Source of the DNA: JBMDXB01 sp048594975
GTDB lineage: Bacteria; Acidobacteriota; Vicinamibacteria; Vicinamibacterales; 2-12-FULL-66-21
Direction of reading: 5' to 3'
Length of the DNA: 16,226 nucleotides
Assembly (NCBI GenBank): GCA_048594975.1
Contig: JBMDXQ010000012.1
Span: forward strand, 1-16,226
The notes under the pieces were generated by a model. It was not told where the DNA came from. It saw only the letters and a list, made by a program, of their open reading frames with translations, and did no database searches. A program made the translations under genes and the position numbers. Positions 1-7,045 of the stretch are shown here, piece by piece (the stretch's first letter is position 1; the number at the start of each line of letters is the position of its first letter).

Positions 1-582
1 GTCCGGTTCCTGCGCGGCGGGAAGGATGTGACGGGCGCGACGCTGACGCGCCTGTTCGGGTTTCACGTCGCCATCCTCCCGGCCCTTGCCACGATGCTGC
101 TCGCCCTGCACCTGCTCCTCGTCCAGCGGCACGGCATGAGCCTGCCGCCGTCGGTCGAACAACGGGCAGCGAAGGACCCCGCCGCGATGCGCGCGATGCC
201 GTTTCTGCCCCACTTTCTCCTGCGGGATCTCTTTGCGTGGACGCTGGTGCTCGCGCTGCTCGCTGCGCTGTCGACCTTCTTTCCCTGGGAGCTGGGAACG
301 AAAGCCGATCCCTTCGCGCCCGCACCGGCCGGGATTCGTCCGGAGTGGTTCTTCCTCTGGGCCTTCCAGGCGCTGAAGTACATGCCGCCAACGGTTGCCG
401 GCATCGACGGAGAATTTCTGGCGGTCGCCGCGATGAGTGCCGGCGCGCTCGTCGCGTTCCTGCTGCCGTTGGTGGCTGGTCGCACCCCTCGCTCACGTCG
501 GATCGTCGTGGGGCTGGGGCTCCTCGCGCTGGCTTTCATGTCCGCGATGACGTGGCTGGCGCTCACGGGCGCCGCGCCATGA
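1..582 (+). CDS. Cytochrome b/b6, C-terminal part (5' end outside window)
   Basis: The reading frame is open from base 1, so the gene enters from the left; 193 residues are visible. It is the second half of a cytochrome b, the membrane subunit that oxidises quinol in bc1/b6f-type complexes. Residues 1-22 carry the typical RGG-x-x-V-x-G-x-TL-x-R-x-F-x-x-H stretch. His22 and His37 are separated by 14 residues, the spacing of b6-type proteins (13 in mitochondrial cytochrome b). A PEWF motif at 114-117, equivalent to the quinol-site PEWY, is followed by FLWAFQALKYMP. About four membrane helices are apparent (near 20-40, 74-94, 138-159, 167-189), fitting the helix D plus subunit IV region. The stop overlaps the start of the downstream multihaem cytochrome c (ATGA), which implies translational coupling and one complex. 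The family call is firm; whether the full protein is fused or split cannot be seen. Confidence 0.93.
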   Translation, partial: VRFLRGGKDVTGATLTRLFGFHVAILPALATMLLALHLLLVQRHGMSLPPSVEQRAAKDPAAMRAMPFLPHFLLRDLFAWTLVLALLAALSTFFPWELGTKADPFAPAPAGIRPEWFFLWAFQALKYMPPTVAGIDGEFLAVAAMSAGALVAFLLPLVAGRTPRSRRIVVGLGLLALAFMSAMTWLALTGAAP

Positions 583-1757
583 CGCATCTCCCGACGGCCG
601 CCGGCATCGTTATCGCATTCCTGTTCGCCTCGCGGCATGTGGAAGCACAAGGCGGGATCGAGGCTGCAACGGCTGTGTTCAGGGAGGACGTGCACGCGAC
701 CGCGGGACTGACCTGCAGCTCCTGCCACACGAAGAGCGCTGGGGACGAGCGCTACGCGGCGGTACCGCGCACGACCATCGCGCCCCTATGTGCCCGGTGC
801 CACAGCGACGCGGGCTACATGCGGAAGTTCGACCCGCAGGTACGGATCGATCAGTTTGCGCAGTATTTGACGAGTACCCACGGCATGCGGATGGCCGCCG
901 GTGACGTGCGCGTCGCCACCTGCAGCGACTGTCACGGCGCTCATGGGATCAAGCGGGCCAGCGATCCCCGAGCGCCGGTCGCCGCGCTGAACGTCACGAC
1001 GACGTGCGCTCGGTGTCACGAGGATGCGGCGCGCATGGCGCCGTTTGGACGGGATGCGACTCCTCCTGGCGACTGGTCGGCTAGTGTTCACGCAGCGGCG
1101 CTGCTCACGCGCGGGGACACCTCGGCGCCGACCTGCAGCTCGTGCCATGGCAGTCATGGCGCCACGCCGCCCGGCGTCGCCAGCGTGGCCAACGTCTGTG
1201 CGCAGTGCCACGTGCGGCAGGCAGAACTCTTCAGGGCTAGTCCAAAGAAGGAGATCTTTGACGCGATCGGCCAGGCCGAATGCCTCGCGTGCCATGGCAA
1301 CCACCGGATCGAATCGCCGGCCGACACCTGGATCGGGCTGCAGGAAGGCACCGTCTGCGCGCCGTGCCACGACGAGACGGTTGGCGGCGCGCAGACCATT
1401 CGCGACATTCGACAGCAGCTCGATCGTCTGTCGGCCGCCGTCGCATCGGCCCAAACCGTGCTCACACGGGCGGAGCGGGCAGGCATGCTGGTGGATGAAG
1501 GACGGCTGGCGCTGCGCGAGGCGCGAGACCACCAACTCCACTCGCGGGTGCTCGTCCATGCGTTTGCGACACGACCCCTTGCCGCCATGGCGGCGGAGGG
1601 CGCAACGGCCGCCCGCCGCGCGCAGGACGCGGGCGATGCGGCGATGCAGGAGATCGAGGTCCGGCGACGCGGTCTCGCCGTCGCGACCGTGCTCATCCTC
1701 GCATTTCTTCTGATGCTCTGGCGGAAGATCCAGCGTCTGCCTGACATACACCGCTAG
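579..1757 (+). CDS. Octahaem c-type cytochrome with C-terminal membrane anchor
   Basis: This 392-residue protein starts at the ATG that overlaps the cytochrome b stop. No Shine-Dalgarno is visible, so translation is probably coupled. Residues 1-23 form a signal peptide (hydrophobic core IVIAFLF, possible cleavage after VEAQ). Eight CXXCH haem-binding sites lie at residues 46-50, 71-75, 115-119, 143-147, 186-190, 207-211, 235-239 and 260-264; several are followed by a nearby GxHG or NH that could supply distal ligands. Residues 270-365 are haem-free and helical, and a single membrane helix at about 366-381 is followed by a basic tail, placing the haems outside the membrane. It probably accepts electrons from the adjacent cytochrome b and passes them to periplasmic carriers. 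The haem count and topology are seen directly; the partner and direction of electron flow are inferred from the neighbour. Confidence 0.92.
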   Translation: MTHLPTAAGIVIAFLFASRHVEAQGGIEAATAVFREDVHATAGLTCSSCHTKSAGDERYAAVPRTTIAPLCARCHSDAGYMRKFDPQVRIDQFAQYLTSTHGMRMAAGDVRVATCSDCHGAHGIKRASDPRAPVAALNVTTTCARCHEDAARMAPFGRDATPPGDWSASVHAAALLTRGDTSAPTCSSCHGSHGATPPGVASVANVCAQCHVRQAELFRASPKKEIFDAIGQAECLACHGNHRIESPADTWIGLQEGTVCAPCHDETVGGAQTIRDIRQQLDRLSAAVASAQTVLTRAERAGMLVDEGRLALREARDHQLHSRVLVHAFATRPLAAMAAEGATAARRAQDAGDAAMQEIEVRRRGLAVATVLILAFLLMLWRKIQRLPDIHR

Positions 1758-1807
1758 CGGAGGATTCGTGCGACAGCGCAAGTCGAGGAGAAGGAGGACG
1801 ATCTTCC

Positions 1808-1873
1808 GTAAGCTTCGTGCACTACGACCTGGGGTATTTTGATGATGAGACCATCTGGCCGGCGAAGATGTGA
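1808..1873 (+). pseudogene. IS481-like transposase C-terminal fragment (plus orientation)
   Basis: Reading plus-strand codons from 1808 gives VSFVHYDLGYFDDET followed by IWPAKM and a stop. The YDLGYFD block matches, from memory, the C-terminal tail of IS481-type/integrase-core transposases, which normally continues with an E-P-x-x-NPFG segment that is absent here. A possible upstream piece (VEEKEDDLP, 1784-1810) is in another frame, so the fragment is broken. No terminal inverted repeat is visible. The identity rests on a short motif and could be tested by a protein search. Confidence 0.5.
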
Positions 1874-1980
1874 CTCAGGTTGATCTTGCGGCCTTTGAAA
1901 CAAATCCGGCCGCAGTGGGTCACCCCGGCGCTCCAGTCGTGAAACGGATAGTCGAGATCTTCGAGACCGCGGCAGGTTCG
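1856..1980 (-). pseudogene. IS481-like transposase fragment (minus orientation)
   Basis: Minus-strand translation from about 1980 down to 1856 gives a coherent stretch containing LEDLDYPFHDWSAGVTHCGR and then ICFKGRKINLSHIFAGQ. This resembles the region just before the C-terminal YDLGYFD tail of IS481-type transposases. It therefore seems to be the adjacent piece of the same kind of gene as the plus-strand fragment beside it, but in the opposite orientation. It is truncated on both sides. The recognition is from memory of the family. Confidence 0.5.
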
Positions 1981-1989
1981 AAAATCGTC

Positions 1990-2126
1990 ACGAGCACCCG
2001 CCTGACTGGGATTAGAAGCGTCCTACGCCACGGTATGGATGAGGCAGGGTCCGAAAATCTCCCCCGGGATGCTCGACGGAGCCCGAGGGGGGATCGTCAC
2101 CCTGCCGCTGCCCGCCGCCGGTTCGA
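1990..2126. other. Non-coding stretch, nothing recognised
   Basis: Between the transposase fragments and the small minus-strand reading frame, neither strand gives a sequence I recognise. It is probably continuing decay of the inserted DNA. Confidence 0.4.
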
Positions 2127-2324
2127 TCACGCGACGAGGCTGCCAGCGAGCAAAAGCCACAGATAGAACGCGACGTCCTCCTCATCGCCTCTCGTGTTCC
2201 AGCGCGGCCGTTCGTAGATCCTTCCATGCCGCAGATCGCTGCGCCACGTACGCCGGGCGGTCCACTTCAGCTGAAATTCAGTTTTCCTGACGGTGACGTA
2301 TCGCCCGTTCCGTTTTCCGCACAT
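2127..2324 (-). CDS. Small hypothetical protein (65 aa) with hydrophobic C-terminus
   Basis: This minus-strand frame encodes 65 residues if started at the ATG at 2324. The composition looks like a real protein: a basic, Trp- and Arg-rich body (TVRKTEFQLKWTARRTWRSD near 11-30, then an IYERPRW segment), an acidic DEED patch, and a C-terminal hydrophobic stretch VAFYLWLLLAGSLVA that runs to the stop. That layout would suit a tail-anchored small membrane protein. No strong ribosome binding site precedes the ATG, so the start is uncertain. It is divergent from the small membrane protein gene at 2393. I do not recognise the family; it may also be the tail of a decayed gene. Confidence 0.4.
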   Translation of the reverse strand: MCGKRNGRYVTVRKTEFQLKWTARRTWRSDLRHGRIYERPRWNTRGDEEDVAFYLWLLLAGSLVA

Positions 2325-2380
2325 GAAAACGACTTGCGGCGACGCGGTGGCCTGGCGCTCAACGTGAATAGACCATAGGA

Positions 2381-2388
2381 AGGAGGAC
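2381..2388 (+). promoter_or_regulatory. Strong ribosome binding site
   Basis: The sequence AAGGAGGA precedes the ATG at 2393 by a few bases. It fixes the start of the small membrane protein gene. Confidence 0.7.
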
Positions 2389-2392
2389 ACAC

Positions 2393-2662
2393 ATGGCACT
2401 CTCGGCACCAGCACGTTACGACCACACCGAAGGCACCGTCGCCAGGACGATCGAACAACAGACCGCGAAACTTCCGTCGGATACCTTTCTGTGGGCAGCC
2501 GGCGCGTCAATCGCGGCATCCGCCGCGCTCCAGTTGATGGGGAACCGGCACGCGAGCGTCTTCGTCGGACAGTGGGCGCCCACGCTGCTGCTTCTCGGCC
2601 TCTACAACAAGCTCGTGAAACAGCTCGGCTCCGACTTCACCGATCGCCGCAGCGTGAGCTGA
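2393..2662 (+). CDS. Small two-helix membrane protein, hypothetical
   Basis: The gene encodes 89 residues and has an excellent ribosome binding site, so the ATG is well supported. The N-terminal 30 residues are soluble and end in a helix (RTIEQQTAKLPSD). Two hydrophobic segments follow, at about 32-49 (FLWAAGASIAASAALQLM) and 56-74 (VFVGQWAPTLLLLGLYNKL), separated by a short NRHA turn, and the tail is charged. It is probably a helical hairpin in the inner membrane with both ends in the cytoplasm. Similar short proteins with a VGQWAPTLLLLGLYNKLVK-like ending seem familiar from soil bacteria, but I know no function for them. It stands alone, flanked by decayed DNA. Confidence 0.78.
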   Translation: MALSAPARYDHTEGTVARTIEQQTAKLPSDTFLWAAGASIAASAALQLMGNRHASVFVGQWAPTLLLLGLYNKLVKQLGSDFTDRRSVS

Positions 2663-2722
2663 CTTCGTGCGCGACGGTTTGACGTACGGGGCCGTCGCGC
2701 GTCGCACTCGAAGGAGCGTTCT

Positions 2723-2915
2723 GTGGCCTCGCTTTCCCATCCGCAGCGGCCGTGGAAGCGGAAGAATCCCAAAAAGCGTGGCAAACGGCTCTCGCCGGGC
2801 GGAAGAGCCAGGCGGGGGCCCGGGCCCTGCGGCTGGTCGCAAGTACCCCAGCCTCGTCGACGACATGGCGGTCGCGCGGAAGAGAAAGAAGACGAAATCA
2901 AGGAGGGAAGGATGA
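2723..2915 (+). pseudogene. Small basic protein gene, apparently frameshifted
   Basis: A GTG at 2723 follows an AAGGAG site. From there one frame reads MASLSHPQRPWKRKNPKKRG and then KRLSP. A different frame, ending at the TGA at 2913-2915, reads AAGRKYPSLVDDMAVARKR with a Lys/Arg-rich tail. Together they resemble a single short basic protein of the form KRKNP...LSP...AGRKYPxLVDxM. The two halves are joined only if the frame changes inside the GC-run around 2797-2845 (it contains GGGGGCCCGGGCCC), possibly through a third frame. This is either a genuine pseudogene or an assembly error in a homopolymer-rich stretch. The end overlaps the start of the downstream gene by four bases (ATGA). Confidence 0.4.
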
Positions 2916-3415
2916 AAGCTGAACTCGAGAAACTCTACGAACACATCGACGACATCGAGATCGCGATGATGACGACGCGGCGGCCTGACGGGCATCTTCA
3001 GTCGCGGGCGATGGCCACTCAGAAGCGCGCAGACGGCGCGGATCTGTGGTTCGTCACGTTGGGAGGCGGGCAGAAGCTGCGTGACATCGCGGTGGATCCG
3101 CACATCAACCTGTCGTACTACAAGGATCGCACGCGCGAGTGGGTGTCCGTGTCGGGAGTCGCGAGCATCACGCGCGACCGGCAGAAGATCCACGAGCTGT
3201 GTGCCCCTGACTGGAAGGCCTGGTTCCCCAAGGAAGGTGACCCGCGGCACGGCACTGCGGACGATCCGCGCATGGTGCTCATCGGTGTGGACGTGCACGC
3301 GGCGGCGTTCCTCGAGGTCAACAAGCCGCAGCCGGTCGTGTTGTACGAGGTCGTGAAAGGGTTTCTCACGGGCTCAACCCCAGACGTCGGCGAGATGCAC
3401 CACATCGAGAAATAG
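2912..3415 (+). CDS. Pyridoxamine 5'-phosphate oxidase-like / general stress protein 26 family
   Basis: The protein has 167 residues from the ATG at 2912, which follows an AAGGAGGG site; the frame is open further upstream but that part is low-complexity basic sequence without support. The pattern is that of the split-barrel flavin-binding family: an N-terminal helix (ELEKLYEHIDDIEIAMMTT), a strand-turn RPDGHLQSRAMA (about 24-35), LWFVT (45-49), a DPHINLSYYKD block (62-72), and WVSVSGVASITRDRQKIHEL (77-96), typical of the COG3871 general stress proteins. The C-terminal part contains WKAWFPKEG and a VLYEVVKGFL segment. Such proteins usually bind FMN or F420 and are linked to oxidative or general stress, but the substrate is unknown. 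It may be co-transcribed with the small basic gene just before it. Confidence 0.85.
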   Translation: MKAELEKLYEHIDDIEIAMMTTRRPDGHLQSRAMATQKRADGADLWFVTLGGGQKLRDIAVDPHINLSYYKDRTREWVSVSGVASITRDRQKIHELCAPDWKAWFPKEGDPRHGTADDPRMVLIGVDVHAAAFLEVNKPQPVVLYEVVKGFLTGSTPDVGEMHHIEK

Positions 3416-3462
3416 CGCAGGTCGTGCGACTACGGCCGGAGCACCTCGTCGCTCCTGTGCCG

Positions 3463-3698
3463 TCAAACAGGGAAAACGTTGCTCGCGATGAAGACGCAGT
3501 CGTCGAACGTGCACACCACCTGATGCGTCTGCGGACCGATGGGACAGTGCTTGCTGATCGTCGTGGTATGGAGGTCAGCTGCTTCGAATCACCGCATGCT
3601 CCATCACGATGCAGTCATCGCCCAGAAGGATGAGCGCGCGCCTTCGGCGATCACGCATGCGCCGAACATAATCCGGCACCCCAGTGCGGTGGATGGAA
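3463..3698 (-). pseudogene. Decayed gamma-carbonic anhydrase-like / hexapeptide-repeat protein
   Basis: On the minus strand, three successive frames give pieces of a left-handed beta-helix protein. They are IMFGACVIAEGA, then ALILLGDDCIVMEHAVIRSS ending in a stop, then HTTTISKHCPIGPQTHQVVC with TFDDCVFIASN, followed by a stop at 3463-3465. A possible HPTA-like start lies near 3690. The order and motifs (IMFGA, VMEHAVIR, IGPQTH, VFIA) match hexapeptide-repeat transferases related to gamma-carbonic anhydrases (COG0663). At least two frameshifts, an internal stop and loss of both ends show it is non-functional. Confidence 0.6.
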
Positions 3699-3863
3699 AA
3701 GGTGACCGACGAGCAGTACAACGGTTTACCTGTGACCGCGGAGGTACCCGAACGAACAGGACGTGTATAGGCGCCTTGAGTTGTCGCGACGCGACCGCAT
3801 CCGAACGATCACGATCTGGTTGGTCGTCGTGAGATGTACTGGCGTATTAGGTCAACTGCAGTA

Positions 3864-3884
3864 GGCGCTGATCCGGTCAGCGCC
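3864..3884. repeat. Perfect 8-bp inverted repeat (GGCGCTGA / TCAGCGCC)
   Basis: GGCGCTGA and its exact complement TCAGCGCC flank a 5-base loop (TCCGG). No T-run follows on either strand, so it is not a classical terminator. Confidence 0.5.
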
Positions 3885-3975
3885 ATTCCCCTTACTTGCG
3901 TGACCGCAGGGCCGACTCCGCGCGCGAGCTGGCGGCTGAGGCGGTTGCGCTATAGACACTATCGAGCAGGGAGGA

Positions 3976-4000
3976 TTGTCTGCCCTCTTGCCGCAGACAA
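3976..4000. repeat. Perfect 8-bp inverted repeat (TTGTCTGC / GCAGACAA)
   Basis: TTGTCTGC and GCAGACAA flank a 9-base loop. It lies about 90 bases after the first hairpin in the same gene-free region. Function unknown; it could be a protein-binding site or chance. Confidence 0.4.
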
Positions 4001-5009
4001 CCGGGGATTCGACTCGCGTTGAACCGTGACGGACCGCCCGATTGAGCGATCACCGCGCTCTTAGGACTCGTACTTTCCAACCTGCCACCGGACGTCGGGC
4101 GGAAAATCCGCGAGCGTGGGCGCCGGCGGGGGCGAAGGTGGCGGAGGCGATGGAGCCGATGGGCGACGTTTCATGTTCAACCTCTCTTACCCTTTCGACC
4201 TCTCCTGCATCCAGCATTAGGCAACGACCGTGCCCGAGGCTGGCGAGGGCCATTTTTCCTCGGACCCCGCGTATTCAGAACGAGTTGCCGCCAACGCGGA
4301 ATCGAATGCTGCCGGGTCAACGTGTCCGGGTTGACTTGGATTGTGAAGAAGTCTCCCCCTTGTGGGCGACCGCCGAACGTCGCCGGTCGCCGACGATCAT
4401 TTGTCAGATGTTCACAGCCGCGCTGGGAACGACGCCTGAGAGCAGGGACGCGTCGCATATATGCAAACTTGTGCATGACAATACACCTGGCCCGGCGGGC
4501 AAGTTCCGAAGCTAGGGATCCATCCTGGCGAAAAGGACCGCCGGAGCAGGCCCAGTGACCTCTAGATATGCCACCTCATCAGTACCCAGCATGGTTGAGC
4601 GGGCCTTGGTGAACCGGTGCCGTCGGTTCTGACCATGGCTGCCGCGGTCGCGCTTTCCACTGAAACCCGCTCGTTGTTGACGTCGCCGAGGCGATGGCTT
4701 CTGACCTCAGTGCCTCCCTCTCTGACGTCGACCGCAGGTTGCCGCCACGGGTTCAAAAAGGACGGATTTCTGAAGGCGCAGCGGCGCGGTCACCGCGTGT
4801 GGTGAACCGACGACAGAGGCCGACGATTCGCGGTGTCGACCGATCGCGCCGCAGGTGACCGATCGCGTCATGCGCCTTCGTGCGCGCATCGCAAGTCCGC
4901 CGCGCAGGAGATCAACGTCGGATCACGCAGCCGAGCTTCTGACCACCCTGACGCCCTTTGCGTTCGTTTTCTTCAAGTGGTATCGCCTTGACCGGCGTGA
5001 TACGTTCGA

Positions 5010-5037
5010 TTGACAGTGCTGATGCTGCGGTTATACG
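5010..5037 (+). promoter_or_regulatory. Candidate sigma-70-type promoter for the 5155 operon
   Basis: An exact TTGACA (5010-5015) is followed after 16 bases by TATACG (5032-5037). The start codon of the first operon gene lies about 118 bases downstream, with no other gene between. The -10 match is partial, so this is a candidate only. Confidence 0.4.
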
Positions 5038-5154
5038 TCCGCATATTCTGTCGACCGTCAGGAGATCGAAGCGAAGCTGCATACGAGCGCTCACTCTGCG
5101 GTGTACGCCTGTCGTCGGGCTCACTGGACCCGGACGGCCGAAAGGAGGACTGCC

Positions 5155-5547
5155 GTGGCCACTCGCTGCTGGAACGTCAGGGTCGAAGACTCGGTCGATT
5201 CTCCCCCCTACACGGTGGTTGACGACATCATCATCGTCTTGCGGACGCCGCGATCGCGCGACTTCGTGACGGTGGAAGTCGGTCACGTGTGCGACGCGCA
5301 GCTGTCGCCGTCGTCGGCGTCGGCGTCCACCCTGATGCGCACGTCACGACCCGCGCCGTGGCTCACCAACGGATGGTGCGGCGAGGTGCACCTCGGCCGC
5401 GATCGCGCCGTCGCGTTCGATCTCGGCGGCGAGGAATACCGAGTGAGCCTCGAGCAGTTCGATACGAGCAAATGGCGTCTGCCCTGGGGCGCCTACGAAT
5501 TCCGGCTCGAGCGGGAAATGCTGCCGGCCCTCGTTCGCGTCCGCTGA
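5155..5547 (+). CDS. Hypothetical protein (130 aa), first gene of the reductase operon
   Basis: The GTG at 5155 is chosen because AAAGGAGGAC ends a few bases before it; the frame is open upstream, but that part has no such site. The product is 130 residues, soluble, without signal peptide or membrane helix. It looks beta-rich, with hydrophobic strands such as VVDDIIIVLRTP (21-32) and FVTVEVGHV (37-45), then TNGWCGEVHLGRDRAVAFDL (71-90) and a C-terminal WGAYEFRLEREMLPALVRVR (111-130). I do not recognise a family. Its stop overlaps the start of the downstream geranylgeranyl-reductase-like gene by one base (TGATG), so the two are almost certainly made together. It may act as a partner or small-domain accessory of that flavoenzyme, but nothing in the sequence proves it. 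Confidence 0.72.
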   Translation: MATRCWNVRVEDSVDSPPYTVVDDIIIVLRTPRSRDFVTVEVGHVCDAQLSPSSASASTLMRTSRPAPWLTNGWCGEVHLGRDRAVAFDLGGEEYRVSLEQFDTSKWRLPWGAYEFRLEREMLPALVRVR

Positions 5548-7031
5548 TGAAACCTGTCTATGACGTGGCCGTCGTCGGAGGCGGGCCCGCGGGCGCGGTC
5601 ATGGGATGGGCTCTCGCGAAGCGCGGCGTGGGCGTCATCCTGCTCGAGCGCGAGCAGTTTCCGCGCGAGAAGGTCTGTGGCGACTTCGTCGAGCCTCGCG
5701 GCCTCCGCCTGCTGGACTCGATGGGCTGTCTCTCCGCGCTCGAGATGTCGCGGCCGCTGCCAATCACGCACGTTGCGATGTTTCTACAATCGGTGTGCGA
5801 GTACCAGGGCCGGATTCCGTTCTACGGGACGATCTCCGGACTGCCGCCGCACGGGTACATCGTGCCGCGCCACGATCTGGATGCCCATCTGCTCGAGTGC
5901 GCACGGGGCGCCGGCGCGTCGGTGATGGAAGGATGTCTGGTCACGGCCGTCACATCTTCTGCGGGCACGATGACGTTGACAGGACGGCGCGGCACGACAT
6001 CGACCATTGTGCGCGCGAGGCTCGTGGTCGGCGCCGATGGGACCCACTCGATCGTCGCGAAGGCCGCTGGCCTGCTGCATGACGACCCGCGCCACGTCGC
6101 CGTCTCGCAACGCGCGTACGTCGATGGTGTCGGAGTCGAGAATGGCGAGGCGGCCTTCTTCTTCGACCGAGACCTGTTTCCGGGCTACGGGTGGATGTTC
6201 CCCATGTCGGGGGGACGCGCCAACGTCGGCGTCGGAATCCTGTCCGAGACACGCACGCGGTTGGGAATCTCCGTGCCGGCGCTGTTTCAGGCGTTCCTCG
6301 ACAAGCTCCGGCGGCAGCACCCCGGGTGCGCGCGCATTCGACTGGTCAGCAAGCCGCTGGGCGGCATCGTCCGGACGTATGGTTGCGCGGGTCCCAACCA
6401 TTTCACCGGCGGCGTGCTCGTCGGCGACGCCGGCTGCTTCGTGGATCCGATGACGGGAGAAGGCATCACCCCGGCCATGGAATCGGCGCTGATTGCCTCC
6501 TCCGTCGTGGCGGATGCCGTCGCAGAAGGTCAATCGGATGCGGCACGCCTGTCGGCTTACGAACACCGTTTCCGTGAGTACTTCGATCCGGCGTTGCGCT
6601 ACGTGGACTTCTGCGCCGCGGTCATGCGCAACTGGCATCTCCGCGACTTCTGGCTGCGCGTGGTCGCGCGCGGCTGCCGGCGGGCTGCTGAGGAAGGCGA
6701 GTTCGCTCGCGTTGCGGGCGCCGCGTTCGGAGGATTGAACGTTCAGCCCATCAGCATCCTCTCTCACCTGTGGGTTCAGTTGATCGAGGACGTCAGCGGC
6801 AGCAGCGCGCGCTTCCTGCTCGACGCGCTCTCTGGACGGATGCCTTCGGCGCTGCCGTGGCTGGACGATGTGTGGACGTTCTCAGAGGGGTGGTGGCGCT
6901 CTGTCTTCGACGACCCATCGTGGCACGCCTCGTGGACTGGAGACGTCCTTCAGAAGTGGGCGCTGGTAGCGAGCCAGCTGCACATCGTCGATGATCCGCG
7001 CATGCACGGGCCGCTGCACGCGCTCCCGTGA
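5547..7031 (+). CDS. FAD-dependent geranylgeranyl reductase-family oxidoreductase
   Basis: The 494-residue product is a group A flavoprotein. The FAD-binding GGGPAG motif sits at residues 11-16 after strand YDVAVV, and the strand-ending acidic residue is E34 (ILLERE). The KVCGD block at 42-46, typical of geranylgeranyl reductases and halogenase-like relatives, is followed by a second flavin motif VVGADGTHSIVAKAAG (160-175) and a third, LVGDAGCFVDPMTGEGITPA (291-310). YGWMFPM (214-220) is also characteristic of the reductase family. These enzymes saturate double bonds of prenyl chains on lipids, quinones or chlorophyll. An isoprenyl diphosphate synthase gene lies 14 bases away in convergent orientation, which supports a prenoid substrate. 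The C-terminal ~170 residues, Trp-rich at the end (EGWWRSVFDDPSWHASW), may form the lipid-binding part. A role as a hydroxylase or halogenase on another substrate cannot be excluded. Confidence 0.88.
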   Translation: MKPVYDVAVVGGGPAGAVMGWALAKRGVGVILLEREQFPREKVCGDFVEPRGLRLLDSMGCLSALEMSRPLPITHVAMFLQSVCEYQGRIPFYGTISGLPPHGYIVPRHDLDAHLLECARGAGASVMEGCLVTAVTSSAGTMTLTGRRGTTSTIVRARLVVGADGTHSIVAKAAGLLHDDPRHVAVSQRAYVDGVGVENGEAAFFFDRDLFPGYGWMFPMSGGRANVGVGILSETRTRLGISVPALFQAFLDKLRRQHPGCARIRLVSKPLGGIVRTYGCAGPNHFTGGVLVGDAGCFVDPMTGEGITPAMESALIASSVVADAVAEGQSDAARLSAYEHRFREYFDPALRYVDFCAAVMRNWHLRDFWLRVVARGCRRAAEEGEFARVAGAAFGGLNVQPISILSHLWVQLIEDVSGSSARFLLDALSGRMPSALPWLDDVWTFSEGWWRSVFDDPSWHASWTGDVLQKWALVASQLHIVDDPRMHGPLHALP

Positions 7032-7045
7032 CGCCTCGGCTCCGC

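Larger units (their letters stand above)
3699..5009. other. Long stretch without a recognisable gene
   Basis: About 1.3 kb contains only short reading frames on both strands, with none that has a convincing ribosome binding site, domain or hydrophobic pattern. Given the carbonic anhydrase remnant next to it and the degenerate coding texture, it is most simply old decayed DNA. Two small perfect hairpins lie inside it (listed separately). Confidence 0.5.

Noticed and set aside
237..578. Extension of the multihaem cytochrome frame upstream of 579
   Set aside because: It would overlap cytochrome b for over 300 bases and put Arg-rich sequence before a perfect signal peptide; the ATG at 579 is far better.
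4010..4035. Integron attC-like site (GTTGAAC near the hairpins)
   Set aside because: GTTGAAC fits GTTRRRY, but no matching RYYYAAC partner at the right distance and no integron integrase was found.
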